Below are positions 1 to 7,143 of a DNA stretch of 9,764 nucleotides, one piece after another. Source of the DNA: Candidatus Eiseniibacteriota bacterium (lineage in GTDB: Bacteria; Eisenbacteria; RBG-16-71-46; CAIMUX01; VGJL01); the NCBI GenBank assembly GCA_014729455.1, contig WJJW01000335.1:1-9764 (forward strand), written 5' to 3'. The notes under the pieces were generated by a model that was given only the letters and a program-made list of their open reading frames with translations, did not search any database and was not told the origin of the DNA. Made by a program: the position numbers and the translations under genes. Within the stretch, counting starts at the first letter, position 1. The number at the start of each line of letters is the position of its first letter.

Positions 1-409
1 CCCGGGCGGCCGCCCGGAAGAACCGCCGCAGATCCGGCAGCCGGGTCAGGTGGTTCACGCTGTCGAACACGCAGACCGCCGCCCCGACCGGTGCGGGCAG
101 CGCGGTCCGCTCGAGCGGCTGCTCGATCAGACGGACCGGCACCTTCGCCTTCCGAAGCTTCCCCCGCGCGACCGACAGCATCGCCCGCGACCCGTCGGTC
201 CCGGTCAGCGTCCAGCCGCCGTTGCGCGCGGCCCAGTCGACCAGGAAGCTGCCGGTCCCGCAGGCGAGGTCGGCCAGCGACCGCGCCGGGACCCCGCGGC
301 GCAGGATCTCGCGCTCGTAGAAGGGAAGGATCGCCTTCGAGAACGGCTGCGGATAGCCGGCCTGCCAGCGATCGTAGACCCGGGCGAAGCGCTCGTACGG
401 ATCGGCCAC
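1..409 (-). CDS. Class I SAM-dependent methyltransferase, N-terminal part (runs off the left edge)
   Basis: Reading the minus strand from a GTG at 409 gives an open frame of 136 codons to the window edge. The start reads VADPYERFARVYDRWQ, a common opening of small-molecule methyltransferases. Motif I, the SAM-binding glycine loop, is DLACGTGSF at residues 47-55. Motif II is GTDGSRAML at about 70-78, with Asp72 placed to bind the SAM ribose. A motif IV-like VCVFDSVNHL lies at 112-121. This is the Methyltransf_25/11 type; the substrate cannot be told because the C-terminal half is missing. The GTG is chosen because no other start codon gives the full N-terminus and an AGG (minus strand, 421-419) sits 9 nt upstream. 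The gene is divergent from pstS, with a 209-bp gap holding a repeat cluster. The family is secure; its specific function is unknown. Confidence 0.88.
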   Translation of the reverse strand, partial: MADPYERFARVYDRWQAGYPQPFSKAILPFYEREILRRGVPARSLADLACGTGSFLVDWAARNGGWTLTGTDGSRAMLSVARGKLRKAKVPVRLIEQPLERTALPAPVGAAVCVFDSVNHLTRLPDLRRFFRAAAR

Positions 410-422
410 GGCGGTCAGCCTA

Positions 423-459
423 CCGGCACAACTCGATCCGGCGCAAGCAATTGTGCCGG
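423..459. repeat. Three-copy CCGGCRCAA cluster; perfect inverted repeat with alternative hairpins
   Basis: CCGGCACAA (423-431) and CCGGCGCAA (438-446) are direct copies with one difference. TTGTGCCGG (451-459) is the exact inverse of the first copy. The third arm can pair with the first (9 perfect pairs, 19-nt loop) or the second (9 pairs including one G-U on the + strand, closed by a GCAA tetraloop); the two pairings exclude each other. The cluster lies between divergent genes, and on the minus strand one arm abuts the weak AGG ribosome site of the methyltransferase. It could be a multi-site operator or a 5'-leader hairpin. No T-run follows on either strand, so a simple terminator is unlikely. 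Confidence 0.6.
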
Positions 460-478
460 CCCGCCTGGCCCCCTCCGC

Positions 479-496
479 CTTGACGAACTCTTCACA
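479..496 (+). promoter_or_regulatory. Possible PHO-box-like direct repeat upstream of pstS
   Basis: CTTGAC (479-484) and CTTCAC (490-495) are near-identical 6-mers exactly 11 bp apart. They lie in a locally AT-richer stretch (about 480-505) ahead of pstS. An 11-bp repeat period is the layout of PhoB/PhoP binding sites, and TTCAC resembles the actinobacterial half-site GTTCACC, but neither half matches the E. coli consensus CTGTCAT well. TTGACG could also act as a -35, but no good -10 is visible 16-18 bp downstream. This is inference from position and spacing only. Confidence 0.3.
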
Positions 497-571
497 AAAC
501 AACCGAGGAAGCCGCCGCGGAGATCCGTCACGATGAAGCGGTTACGGCAAGAACGGATGGGAAACACGTTC

Positions 572-601
572 GATCCCGGGGCCGCCGTTCCGACCGGGAT
601 C
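572..601 (+). promoter_or_regulatory. Hairpin in the pstS leader, abutting the Shine-Dalgarno
   Basis: GATCCCGG (572-579) and CCGGGATC (594-601) form a perfect 8-bp stem with a 14-nt loop. The 3' arm is directly followed by AGGGGG (602-607), the apparent ribosome binding site of pstS. A stem here could affect ribosome access or protect the 5' end of the mRNA. There is no U-run, so it does not look like an attenuator terminator. Function is inferred. Confidence 0.45.
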
Positions 602-618
602 AGGGGGATGATGCCGCG

Positions 619-1596
619 ATGTCGATGATTCGTTTCGGCCGTCTGGCCGCCACGCTTCTGATTCTCGCCGCCTGCACGACGGGCGCGACCGCCCAGGAAG
701 CACTTCAGGTCCCGGAGGGGGTGCCTTCCTACAAGCCGACCTCGGGGATCTCGGGGAGCCTGAGTTCGATCGGCTCCGACACGATGAACAACCTGATGAC
801 CCTCTGGCAGGAGGGGTTCCGCCGTCACTATCCGAACGTCACGATCCAGGTGGAGGGCAAGGGCTCCTCGACCGCGCCGCCGGCGCTGATCTCCGGCACC
901 GCCCAGCTCGGACCGATGTCGCGGCCGATGAAGTCCTCGGAGATCGACGAGTTCGAGAAGAAGTTCGGCTACAAGCCGACCGAGATCCGCACCTCGCTCG
1001 ACGCGCTGGCGGTCTACGTCCACAAGGACAACCCCGTGACGGGGTTCACCCTCCAGCAGATCGACGCGATCTTCTCGAAGACGCTCGCGGGCGGGGCCCC
1101 CAAGTCGATCGACACCTGGGACGGGGTCGGCCTCGGCGGCGACTGGGCCCGGCCGATCAGCCTCTACGGCCGCAACTCCGCCTCCGGGACCTACGCCTTC
1201 TTCAAGGAGCACGCCCTCTTCAAGGGGGACTACAAGGACACCGTCAAGGAGCAGCCCGGCTCCGCCTCGGTCGTCCAGGGTGTCGAGAACGATCGCTATG
1301 GGATCGGATACAGCGGCATCGGCTACAACACCGCCGGCGTGAAGGCCGTGCCGCTCGGTAGGGACGCGGAGTCGGTCGTGCCCGCCGACATCGAGCACGT
1401 CGTCGACGGGACCTACCCGCTCGGCCGGTTCCTCTACCTCTACGTCAACAAGCCGCCGAACAAGCCGCTGGACCCGCTGATCCACGAGTTCCTCAAGTTC
1501 GTCCTGAGCGCGGAGGGCCAGGAGGTCGTGATCAAGGACGGTTACCTTCCCCTCCCCGCGCAGGTCGTCGAGGAGGAGCTGACGAAGCTCGACTAG
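619..1596 (+). CDS. pstS: Phosphate ABC transporter, substrate-binding protein PstS
   Basis: PstS binds inorganic phosphate outside the inner membrane and hands it to the PstC/PstA channel. The 325-aa product has the PBP-like phosphate-binding features: IGSDTM at residues 51-56, GKGSSTAP at 80-87, GPMSR at 98-102, LAVYVHKDNP at 130-139 and YGRNSASGTY at 183-192. Ser/Thr side chains in the first, second and last of these are the usual phosphate ligands. The N-terminus is a signal sequence with a good lipobox, LAAC with Cys19, so it may be a lipoprotein; cleavage by signal peptidase I after the nearby ATAQ is the alternative. The ATG at 619 has AGGGGG 11 nt upstream, a somewhat long spacing; an in-frame ATG two codons later is also possible. 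First gene of the pst operon, 30 nt before pstC. Confidence 0.96.
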   Translation: MSMIRFGRLAATLLILAACTTGATAQEALQVPEGVPSYKPTSGISGSLSSIGSDTMNNLMTLWQEGFRRHYPNVTIQVEGKGSSTAPPALISGTAQLGPMSRPMKSSEIDEFEKKFGYKPTEIRTSLDALAVYVHKDNPVTGFTLQQIDAIFSKTLAGGAPKSIDTWDGVGLGGDWARPISLYGRNSASGTYAFFKEHALFKGDYKDTVKEQPGSASVVQGVENDRYGIGYSGIGYNTAGVKAVPLGRDAESVVPADIEHVVDGTYPLGRFLYLYVNKPPNKPLDPLIHEFLKFVLSAEGQEVVIKDGYLPLPAQVVEEELTKLD

Positions 1597-1626
1597 CCGA
1601 GCGCGGTCGAGAAGGTGCGCGCCAAG

Positions 1627-3885
1627 ATGAATACTCCGGATCGCTCCGGGACGGACGACCGCGCCCGGAGCCATCGCTCCACCGCGCGGAGCGTCCTGCT
1701 CATCGACAAGCTCGCCGGCATGGGGATCACCGGCGGCGGTCTCGCGATCATCCTGGCGGTGCTCGGGATCTTCGTCTTCGTCGTCGTCGAGGCGTTTCCG
1801 CTCTTCCTGCCGCCCGAGACGACGCGCGAGGTCCGCCTCGAGGGCGCGCCGGGCGACCCGCTCCTCGTCGGCCTGAACGAGTACCGCGAGCGCGCCTACG
1901 TGATCGGCACCGCGCCCGAGGTCCGGTTCTTCGATCTCACCGACGGCCGCCTCCTGCGGACCGTCCCGCTCGACTCGCTCCAGGGCCAACGGATCATCGC
2001 CGCCGCCCGCGCGCCCGCCCGGGACCGGCTCGCCCTCGGCACCCCCGACGGACGGATCCTGCTCGGACGGGTCGTTTTCGACGCGACCTATCCGGAGGAA
2101 GGGGGCCGGATCTCGACCGCCCGGTGGGAGCCGGGCGCCCTGCTCGACCCGATCGCCGGCGACTCTCCGATCGAGCGGCTCGCCTACGCGGCCAGCGACG
2201 AGGGGAGCATGCTCGCGGTCGCCTCGCGCGACGGCGGCTTCTTCGTCCGGGTCGAATCGATCGAGCGGTCCCTGCTCGGCGCGGGAGAGCGGACGATCCG
2301 CCGGCATGACCTGAGCGATCGGCTGCCGGCCTCGATCACCGCGATCGCCGTGACCTCCGATGCGACCCGTCTGTTCGTCGGCATGGCCGACGGCGGGGTG
2401 CAGGTCTGGGAGGTCGACGCCGAGCAGGCGGACCTGGTCGAGACCTTCCAGGCGACCGAGGATCACACGACCCCGGTGAGCGCGCTCGCCGTCGCGATCG
2501 GCGACAACACGGTCATCATCGGTGCGCAGGACGGGAGCTTCGGCGGCTGGTTCCCCGTCGAGGATCCGACCGCGGGCACGCGCGTGGAGAGCTACCACAA
2601 CGTCCACCGTTTCGAGCCGCACGGCGCGGCGATCGTCGAGATCGCCCCTTCCGGGCGGGACCGGAGCTTCTTCACCGCCGACGCCGACGGCGAGGTCCGC
2701 CTGCACTACCTGACCACGCAGAAGACGCTGCTCACCGTCGACGAGGAGCCGCCCGCCCGGAAGCTCGCTTTCGCCCCGAAGGCGGACGGCTGGCTCGCGG
2801 GCCGCGCCGGCGGGCCGGTCGACAGCTACGCCCTCGAGAACCCGCATCCGGAGGTCTCTCTCGGCGTCCTGTTCGGAAAGGTCTGGTACGAGGGGTACGA
2901 CGAGCCCCAGCACGTCTGGCAGTCGACCGGGATGACCGACGAGTTCGAGGGGAAGTTCAGCCTGATCCCGCTCCTCTTCGGGACGATCAAGGGGACCCTC
3001 TACGCGCTTCTCTTCGCGGTGCCGCTCGCGCTTCTCGGCGCGATCTACGCGAGCCAGTTCCTGCACTACCGGATCCGCAACGTCGTCAAACCGTCGATCG
3101 AGATCATGGCCGCCCTGCCGAGCGTCGTGCTCGGGCTGATCGCCGGCCTCTTCCTCGCGCCGCGCCTCGAGCACGTCGTTCCGGGGACGATCCTGATCTT
3201 CCTGCTGACCCCGATCTTCGCGCTGGCGGCCGCGATCGCGTGGAAGACGGTCCCGATCCGGATCACGAGCCGCTTCCCGGCCGGCACCGAGGTGCTGCTG
3301 CTCGTGCCCGTCGTCCTGGCGGGGATCTGGATCTCGCAGCTTCTCGGCCCGGTCGTCGAGCGGCTCGCCTTCGGCGGCGACTTCCAGCACTGGCTCTACG
3401 ACACGACCGACCAGCGCTACGACCAGCGCAATTGCATCGTCGTCGGCTTCGCGATGGGCTTCGCGGTGATCCCGATCATCTTCACGATCTGCGAGGACGC
3501 GCTCTCGGCGGTCCCGCAGCATCTGATCAGCGGATCGGTCGCCTGCGGGGCGAGCCGCTGGCAGACGGCGCTGCACATCGTCCTGCCGGCGGCCGGATCC
3601 GGGATCTTCTCGGCGATCATGATCGGCTTCGGACGGGCGGTCGGCGAGACGATGATCGTGCTGATGGCGACCGGCAACACGCCGATCATGGACTGGAGCA
3701 TCTTCAACGGCATGCGGACCCTCTCGGCGAACATCGCCGTCGAGATCCCCGAGGCGCCGCACCGCGGAACGCTCTACCGGGTCCTGTTCCTGTCGGGGTT
3801 CCTGCTCTTCACGATGACGTTCATCTTGAACGGCGCGGCCGAGTGGATCCGCGTGCGCCTGCGGCGCAAGTTCGGCAACTACTAG
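1627..3885 (+). CDS. pstC: Phosphate ABC transporter permease PstC, long form with beta-propeller-like periplasmic domain
   Basis: PstC is one of the two membrane subunits that form the phosphate channel. The product is 752 aa, against roughly 300 in E. coli. After a basic cytoplasmic N-terminus comes one membrane helix (about 37-60), then about 340 residues with WD40-like blade motifs such as VRFFDLTDGRLL, VGMADGGVQVWEVD and ADADGEVRLHYL, then the permease core from about residue 447 starting near FGTIKGTLYALLFAVPLALL. The EAA loop that docks on PstB is EDALSAVP with CGASRWQT and IVLPAAGSGI at about 622-665, followed by GRAVGETM. The segment before the core (KVWYEGYDEPQHVWQS) resembles gammaproteobacterial long PstC as I recall it. 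I chose the ATG at 1627, with GAAGG 11 nt upstream; an in-frame GTG at 1615 would overlap that site and add four residues. Confidence 0.95.
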   Translation: MNTPDRSGTDDRARSHRSTARSVLLIDKLAGMGITGGGLAIILAVLGIFVFVVVEAFPLFLPPETTREVRLEGAPGDPLLVGLNEYRERAYVIGTAPEVRFFDLTDGRLLRTVPLDSLQGQRIIAAARAPARDRLALGTPDGRILLGRVVFDATYPEEGGRISTARWEPGALLDPIAGDSPIERLAYAASDEGSMLAVASRDGGFFVRVESIERSLLGAGERTIRRHDLSDRLPASITAIAVTSDATRLFVGMADGGVQVWEVDAEQADLVETFQATEDHTTPVSALAVAIGDNTVIIGAQDGSFGGWFPVEDPTAGTRVESYHNVHRFEPHGAAIVEIAPSGRDRSFFTADADGEVRLHYLTTQKTLLTVDEEPPARKLAFAPKADGWLAGRAGGPVDSYALENPHPEVSLGVLFGKVWYEGYDEPQHVWQSTGMTDEFEGKFSLIPLLFGTIKGTLYALLFAVPLALLGAIYASQFLHYRIRNVVKPSIEIMAALPSVVLGLIAGLFLAPRLEHVVPGTILIFLLTPIFALAAAIAWKTVPIRITSRFPAGTEVLLLVPVVLAGIWISQLLGPVVERLAFGGDFQHWLYDTTDQRYDQRNCIVVGFAMGFAVIPIIFTICEDALSAVPQHLISGSVACGASRWQTALHIVLPAAGSGIFSAIMIGFGRAVGETMIVLMATGNTPIMDWSIFNGMRTLSANIAVEIPEAPHRGTLYRVLFLSGFLLFTMTFILNGAAEWIRVRLRRKFGNY

Positions 3886-3889
3886 GAGG
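3884..3889 (+). promoter_or_regulatory. Ribosome binding site that fixes the pstA start
   Basis: AGGAGG overlaps the TAG stop of pstC and lies 4 nt before the GTG at 3894. The spacing is short, but no other start in this frame has a comparable site. The overlap with the pstC stop suggests translational coupling of the two permeases. Confidence 0.7.
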
Positions 3890-3893
3890 GACG

Positions 3894-5579
3894 GTGGCGG
3901 CGCATCCCAGAAGGAAGACTCCGAGCCTGCGGGTCCGACGCGACGCGCCGGTCTGGGTGCAGGCGATCCGCCGCGGGGATCCGTTCGTCTGGTTGACCGG
4001 CAGCGCGCTGACCGCCTCGATGCTGATGATCGTCGGGATCCTCCTGCTGATCATCGTCAACGGCATGGGATCGATGTGGCCGAAGGAGCTGGTCCGGATC
4101 GAGACCGACGAGGGGACGCCGTTCCTGGGCCAGATCGAGCGCCGCGAGACGATCCCCGGCTACGTCGAAGAGGGCGGGGGCGGCGAGCGGTTCCTGATGC
4201 GGATCGCGAATCGGGACCTCTACGGCATCGACTTCCGCTGGTTCGACGAGAGCGAGGTCGTCGCGCGCGAGAAGCCGGAGGATGCGCTGGTCGCCGAGCG
4301 CCTCGAGTGGGGGCCGTTCAACGGCTTCCTGGTCGAGCTGCGGCTTCCCGGCGAGACGATCGCCGCCGACGGCATCTGGGATCGGTTCCAGCGCGAGATC
4401 GATGCGGCCCACGACCGCTACGGCCGGATCGAGGAGGTCGAGGAGGAGGAGGTCGGCCGGATCAACGAGGAGATCGAGTCCGCCCGCCTCGCGATCCGCG
4501 AGATCGAGCTGGAGGGGATCGCCGACACGCCGGAGGGCCGGCGCCGGATCGCCGCGCTGCGCGAAGAGGTCGACCGGTGGACCGCGGAGTACGAGCAGCT
4601 CCGGGAGCGGCTGGGCGAGCTGCGCCGCGCCGACGAGGAGTACCGCGTCGTGCTCCGCTCGGTCCGCGGCGAGGTCCGCGACTACGCGATCTCGCACATC
4701 GTGCGCGCGTACCGCCCGAACGAGATGGGGATCCCGGGAAAGGTGGGGATCTACCTCTCCCGGCTGTGGGAATTCGTGTCGCAGGATCCGCGCGAATCGA
4801 ACACCGAAGGCGGGATCTTCCCGGCGATCTTCGGGACGGTCCTGATGACGCTGATCATGACGATCGCCGTCGTGCCGCTCGGGGTGCTCGCCGCTCTCTA
4901 CCTGCGCGAGTACGCGAAGCAGGGACCGATCGTCAGCGCGGTCCGGATCGCGGTGAACAACCTCGCCGGCGTGCCGAGCATCGTCTTCGGCCTCTTCGGG
5001 CTCGGTTTCTTCGCCTACCTGGTCGGCGGGGCGATCGACTCGACCTTCTACCCCGAGCGGCTCCCGTCGCCGACGTTCGGCGGCGGCGGCCTGCTCTGGG
5101 CGTCGCTGACCCTGGCCCTGCTGACGGTCCCGGTCGTGATCGTGGCGACGGAGGAGGCCCTGGCCGCGGTCCCGACCGGGATCCGGGAAGGCTCGATCGC
5201 CTGCGGGGCGTCGAAGTTCCAGACGGTGACGCGGATCGTGCTGCCGAGCGCGGCGCCCGGGATCATGACCGGCGCGATCCTGGCGATGGCGCGGGGTGCC
5301 GGGGAGGTCGCTCCCCTGATGATCACCGGGGTCGTGAAGCTCGCGCCCGAGCTGCCGCTCGACGGGACGTTCCCGTATCTGCATCTGGAGCGGAAGTTCA
5401 TGCACCTCGGCTTCCACATCTACGACGTCGGGTTCCAGAGCCCGAACGTCGAGGCGGCGAAGCCGATGGTCTATGCGACCACGCTGCTGCTGATTCTGAT
5501 CGTGGTGCTGCTGAACCTGACGGCGATCATCGTTCGCAACAAACTGAGGGACAAATACAAGACGGGGGCATTCGGCTAG
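3894..5579 (+). CDS. pstA: Phosphate ABC transporter permease PstA, long form with periplasmic coiled coil
   Basis: PstA is the second channel subunit. At 561 aa it is about twice the length of E. coli PstA. It has a basic cytoplasmic N-terminus, one membrane helix (about 33-55), a periplasmic region of about 250 residues, and a permease core from about residue 305. The periplasmic part ends in a highly charged, heptad-like coiled coil at about 165-260, rich in Glu, Arg and Leu, including an EVEEEEV run. The extension corresponds in place and size to the DUF3333-type N-terminus of long PstA proteins. The EAA loop is EEALAAVP, then CGASKFQT and IVLPSAAPGI at about 419-455, followed by ARGAGEVAPL. 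The frame stays open upstream to 3240, but that part overlaps pstC and reads as Arg/Pro-rich shadow; the GTG at 3894 fits the ribosome site. Its stop is 3 nt before the ATG of pstB. Confidence 0.95.
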   Translation: MAAHPRRKTPSLRVRRDAPVWVQAIRRGDPFVWLTGSALTASMLMIVGILLLIIVNGMGSMWPKELVRIETDEGTPFLGQIERRETIPGYVEEGGGGERFLMRIANRDLYGIDFRWFDESEVVAREKPEDALVAERLEWGPFNGFLVELRLPGETIAADGIWDRFQREIDAAHDRYGRIEEVEEEEVGRINEEIESARLAIREIELEGIADTPEGRRRIAALREEVDRWTAEYEQLRERLGELRRADEEYRVVLRSVRGEVRDYAISHIVRAYRPNEMGIPGKVGIYLSRLWEFVSQDPRESNTEGGIFPAIFGTVLMTLIMTIAVVPLGVLAALYLREYAKQGPIVSAVRIAVNNLAGVPSIVFGLFGLGFFAYLVGGAIDSTFYPERLPSPTFGGGGLLWASLTLALLTVPVVIVATEEALAAVPTGIREGSIACGASKFQTVTRIVLPSAAPGIMTGAILAMARGAGEVAPLMITGVVKLAPELPLDGTFPYLHLERKFMHLGFHIYDVGFQSPNVEAAKPMVYATTLLLILIVVLLNLTAIIVRNKLRDKYKTGAFG

Positions 5580-5582
5580 ACT

Positions 5583-6443
5583 ATGGATCGGACGATCATC
5601 GAGGACGAACCACGGGTCTCCCGCCCGACCCGGGAGACCAGGGGACACGAATTGGAACTGGAAGGACTGCCGCCCGACGTCGAGAAGCTCGATCCTGCCG
5701 TCGAGGTCAAGGAGCTGAGCCTCTGGTACGGGGAGTCGCAGGCGCTGTTCGACGTGAACATGCGGATCCCGGAGCGGATGGTGACCGCATTCATCGGGCC
5801 GTCCGGCTGCGGCAAGTCCACGCTGCTGCGCTGTTTGAACCGGCTGAACGATCTCATCCCCGGAGTGCGGATCTCGGGGACGGTCCGGATCCAGGGGGAG
5901 GACATCTACGGCTCCGGGATCGACGTGATCGCCCTGCGCAAGCGGACCGGGATGGTCTTCCAGAAGTCGAACCCGTTCCCGAAGTCGATCTACGAGAACG
6001 TGATCTACGGGTTGCGGATCGACGGGCAGAACCGGCGCAGCGTGCTCGACGAGGCGGTCGAGCGGAGCCTGCACGCCGCCGGTTTGTGGGATGAGGTCAA
6101 GGACCGGCTCAAGGAAAGCGCGATGAACCTGTCCGGGGGACAGCAGCAGCGTCTCTGCATCGCCCGGGCGATCGCCACGGAGCCGGAGGTCCTTCTCATG
6201 GACGAACCGTGCTCCGCGCTCGACCCGATCGCCACGGCACGGATCGAAGCGCTAATTACGGAGCTTCGCGAGACTTACACGGTGGTCATCGTCACCCACA
6301 ACATGCACCAGGCCACCCGGGTGAGCGACTACACCGCTTTCTTCTATTTAGGAAACCTGATAGAGTTTGGACCCACCAAGAAGATTTTCCAGAAGCCGGA
6401 CAAGAAACAGACCGAAGATTATGTAACAGGTCGGTTCGGCTAG
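5583..6443 (+). CDS. pstB: Phosphate ABC transporter ATP-binding protein PstB
   Basis: PstB hydrolyses ATP on the cytoplasmic face to drive phosphate import through PstC/PstA. All ABC ATPase motifs are present in the 286-aa product: an aromatic A-loop region at WYG (48-50), Walker A GPSGCGKST at 72-80, Q-loop FQKSNPFPKS, signature LSGGQQQR at 183-190, Walker B LLMDEP with Asp207 and Glu208, and the H-loop His239 in VTHNM. FQKSNPFP and MDEPCSALDPIAT are diagnostic of PstB. The ATG at 5583 lies 3 nt after the pstA stop but has no good ribosome site. TTG at 5652 has AGGGG 7 nt upstream and would give 263 aa, closer to the usual PstB length, and removes a poorly conserved-looking N-terminus. The last ~90 coding bases are unusually AT-rich. 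Confidence 0.97.
   Translation: MDRTIIEDEPRVSRPTRETRGHELELEGLPPDVEKLDPAVEVKELSLWYGESQALFDVNMRIPERMVTAFIGPSGCGKSTLLRCLNRLNDLIPGVRISGTVRIQGEDIYGSGIDVIALRKRTGMVFQKSNPFPKSIYENVIYGLRIDGQNRRSVLDEAVERSLHAAGLWDEVKDRLKESAMNLSGGQQQRLCIARAIATEPEVLLMDEPCSALDPIATARIEALITELRETYTVVIVTHNMHQATRVSDYTAFFYLGNLIEFGPTKKIFQKPDKKQTEDYVTGRFG
5615..5639 (+). promoter_or_regulatory. Strong GC hairpin at the pstA-pstB junction
   Basis: GGTCTCCCG (5615-5623) and CGGGAGACC (5631-5639) form a perfect 9-bp stem with the 7-nt loop CCCGACC. It falls inside the first 20 codons of pstB if the ATG at 5583 is used. It falls just before AGGGG (5640-5644) and a TTG (5652) if the shorter start is used, in which case it is an intercistronic hairpin. 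No U-run follows. It could shield the upstream mRNA from decay or set the relative level of PstB. The stem is seen directly; its role is inferred. Confidence 0.5.
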
Positions 6444-6471
6444 ATCTTCTGGGGGTCAGGACGGAAATCGG

Positions 6472-7131
6472 GTGGAACGGTATTACGAGGCACAATTCAA
6501 GGAGCTCCTCGATCTTCTGCTCCGGCTATCGTATCTCTCGATCGAGAACTACAGCCGGGCGCTGCAGGGGATCTTCTCGCGCGATCCGGAGCTCTGCGAG
6601 CAGGTGGTCGAGGCGGACGAGCAGATCGACGAGATGGAGGTCCGGATCGACCAGGCGTGCATCGACATTCTCCTGATGCGGCAGCCGGTCGCGAAGGATC
6701 TCCGCTTCGTGACGATGTCGATGAAGATCAACACGAACCTGGAGCGGATGGGCGACCAGGCGGTCTACATCGCCCGACTCGGGTGCGACCTCTCCGATCT
6801 CCCGCCGCTGAAGAACTTCTTCGGGCTGCCGATGCTCGGCGAGAAGGCGAAGACGGCCGTCCGGACCGCGATCGACTCCCTCGTCGACGAGGACACCGAG
6901 CTCGCCCGCAGCATCGCCGCCCGGGATCCGGAGATCAACCGGCTCCACCGCGACATCATCCGGAGGATTCTCCACTACATGGCGGAGGAGCCTTCGAAGA
7001 TCACCCAGGCGGTCGACCTGATCTTCCTCGCGAAGGCGATGGAGCGGGTCGCCGACTACGGCAAGAACATCGCCTACGAGGTCGTCTACATGGTCGATGC
7101 GGTCGATGACCGCCATCGGTCGACCGGCTGA
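6472..7131 (+). CDS. phoU: Phosphate signalling/transport regulator PhoU
   Basis: PhoU is a cytoplasmic helical protein that links Pst transporter state to the PhoR/PhoB-type sensor and restrains phosphate uptake. The 219-aa product is of normal length with two three-helix repeats. The repeat-defining metal-binding helices are LERMGDQAVYIA (90-101) and MERVADYGKNIAYEV (190-204). The second keeps the ExxxDxxxN pattern (Glu191, Asp195, Asn199), while the first has Tyr99 at the last position. QPVAKDLRFVTMSMKI (71-86) is also typical. The GTG at 6472 is supported by AGGA 10 nt upstream and by the start MERYYEAQFKELL, close to the usual PhoU N-terminus. It lies 28 nt after pstB, same operon. An imperfect 9-bp hairpin (7100-7122, two G-T pairs) covers the 3' end of the gene and might contribute to termination, but has no T-run. 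Confidence 0.95.
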   Translation: MERYYEAQFKELLDLLLRLSYLSIENYSRALQGIFSRDPELCEQVVEADEQIDEMEVRIDQACIDILLMRQPVAKDLRFVTMSMKINTNLERMGDQAVYIARLGCDLSDLPPLKNFFGLPMLGEKAKTAVRTAIDSLVDEDTELARSIAARDPEINRLHRDIIRRILHYMAEEPSKITQAVDLIFLAKAMERVADYGKNIAYEVVYMVDAVDDRHRSTG

Positions 7132-7143
7132 CGGCCGCGTCCC

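Noticed and set aside
415..3762. Minus-strand open frame of over 1100 codons opposite pstS and pstC
   Set aside because: Composition is Arg/Asp/Glu/Gly/Pro-rich low-complexity, no ribosome site or domain, and it mirrors two genes with full family motifs. It is an antisense shadow of GC-rich codon usage.
3240..3893. Upstream extension of the pstA frame overlapping pstC
   Set aside because: The translated extension is Arg/Pro/Ala-rich and lies out of frame over the conserved PstC core; the GTG at 3894 with AGGAGG explains pstA.
3882..6074. Minus-strand 730-codon frame opposite pstA/pstB
   Set aside because: Same shadow pattern, with no recognisable domain and a real gene on the other strand.
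4076..6094. Plus-strand 672-codon frame across pstA and pstB
   Set aside because: Arg/Gly/Asp-rich shadow in the wrong frame; pstA and pstB motifs are intact in their own frames.
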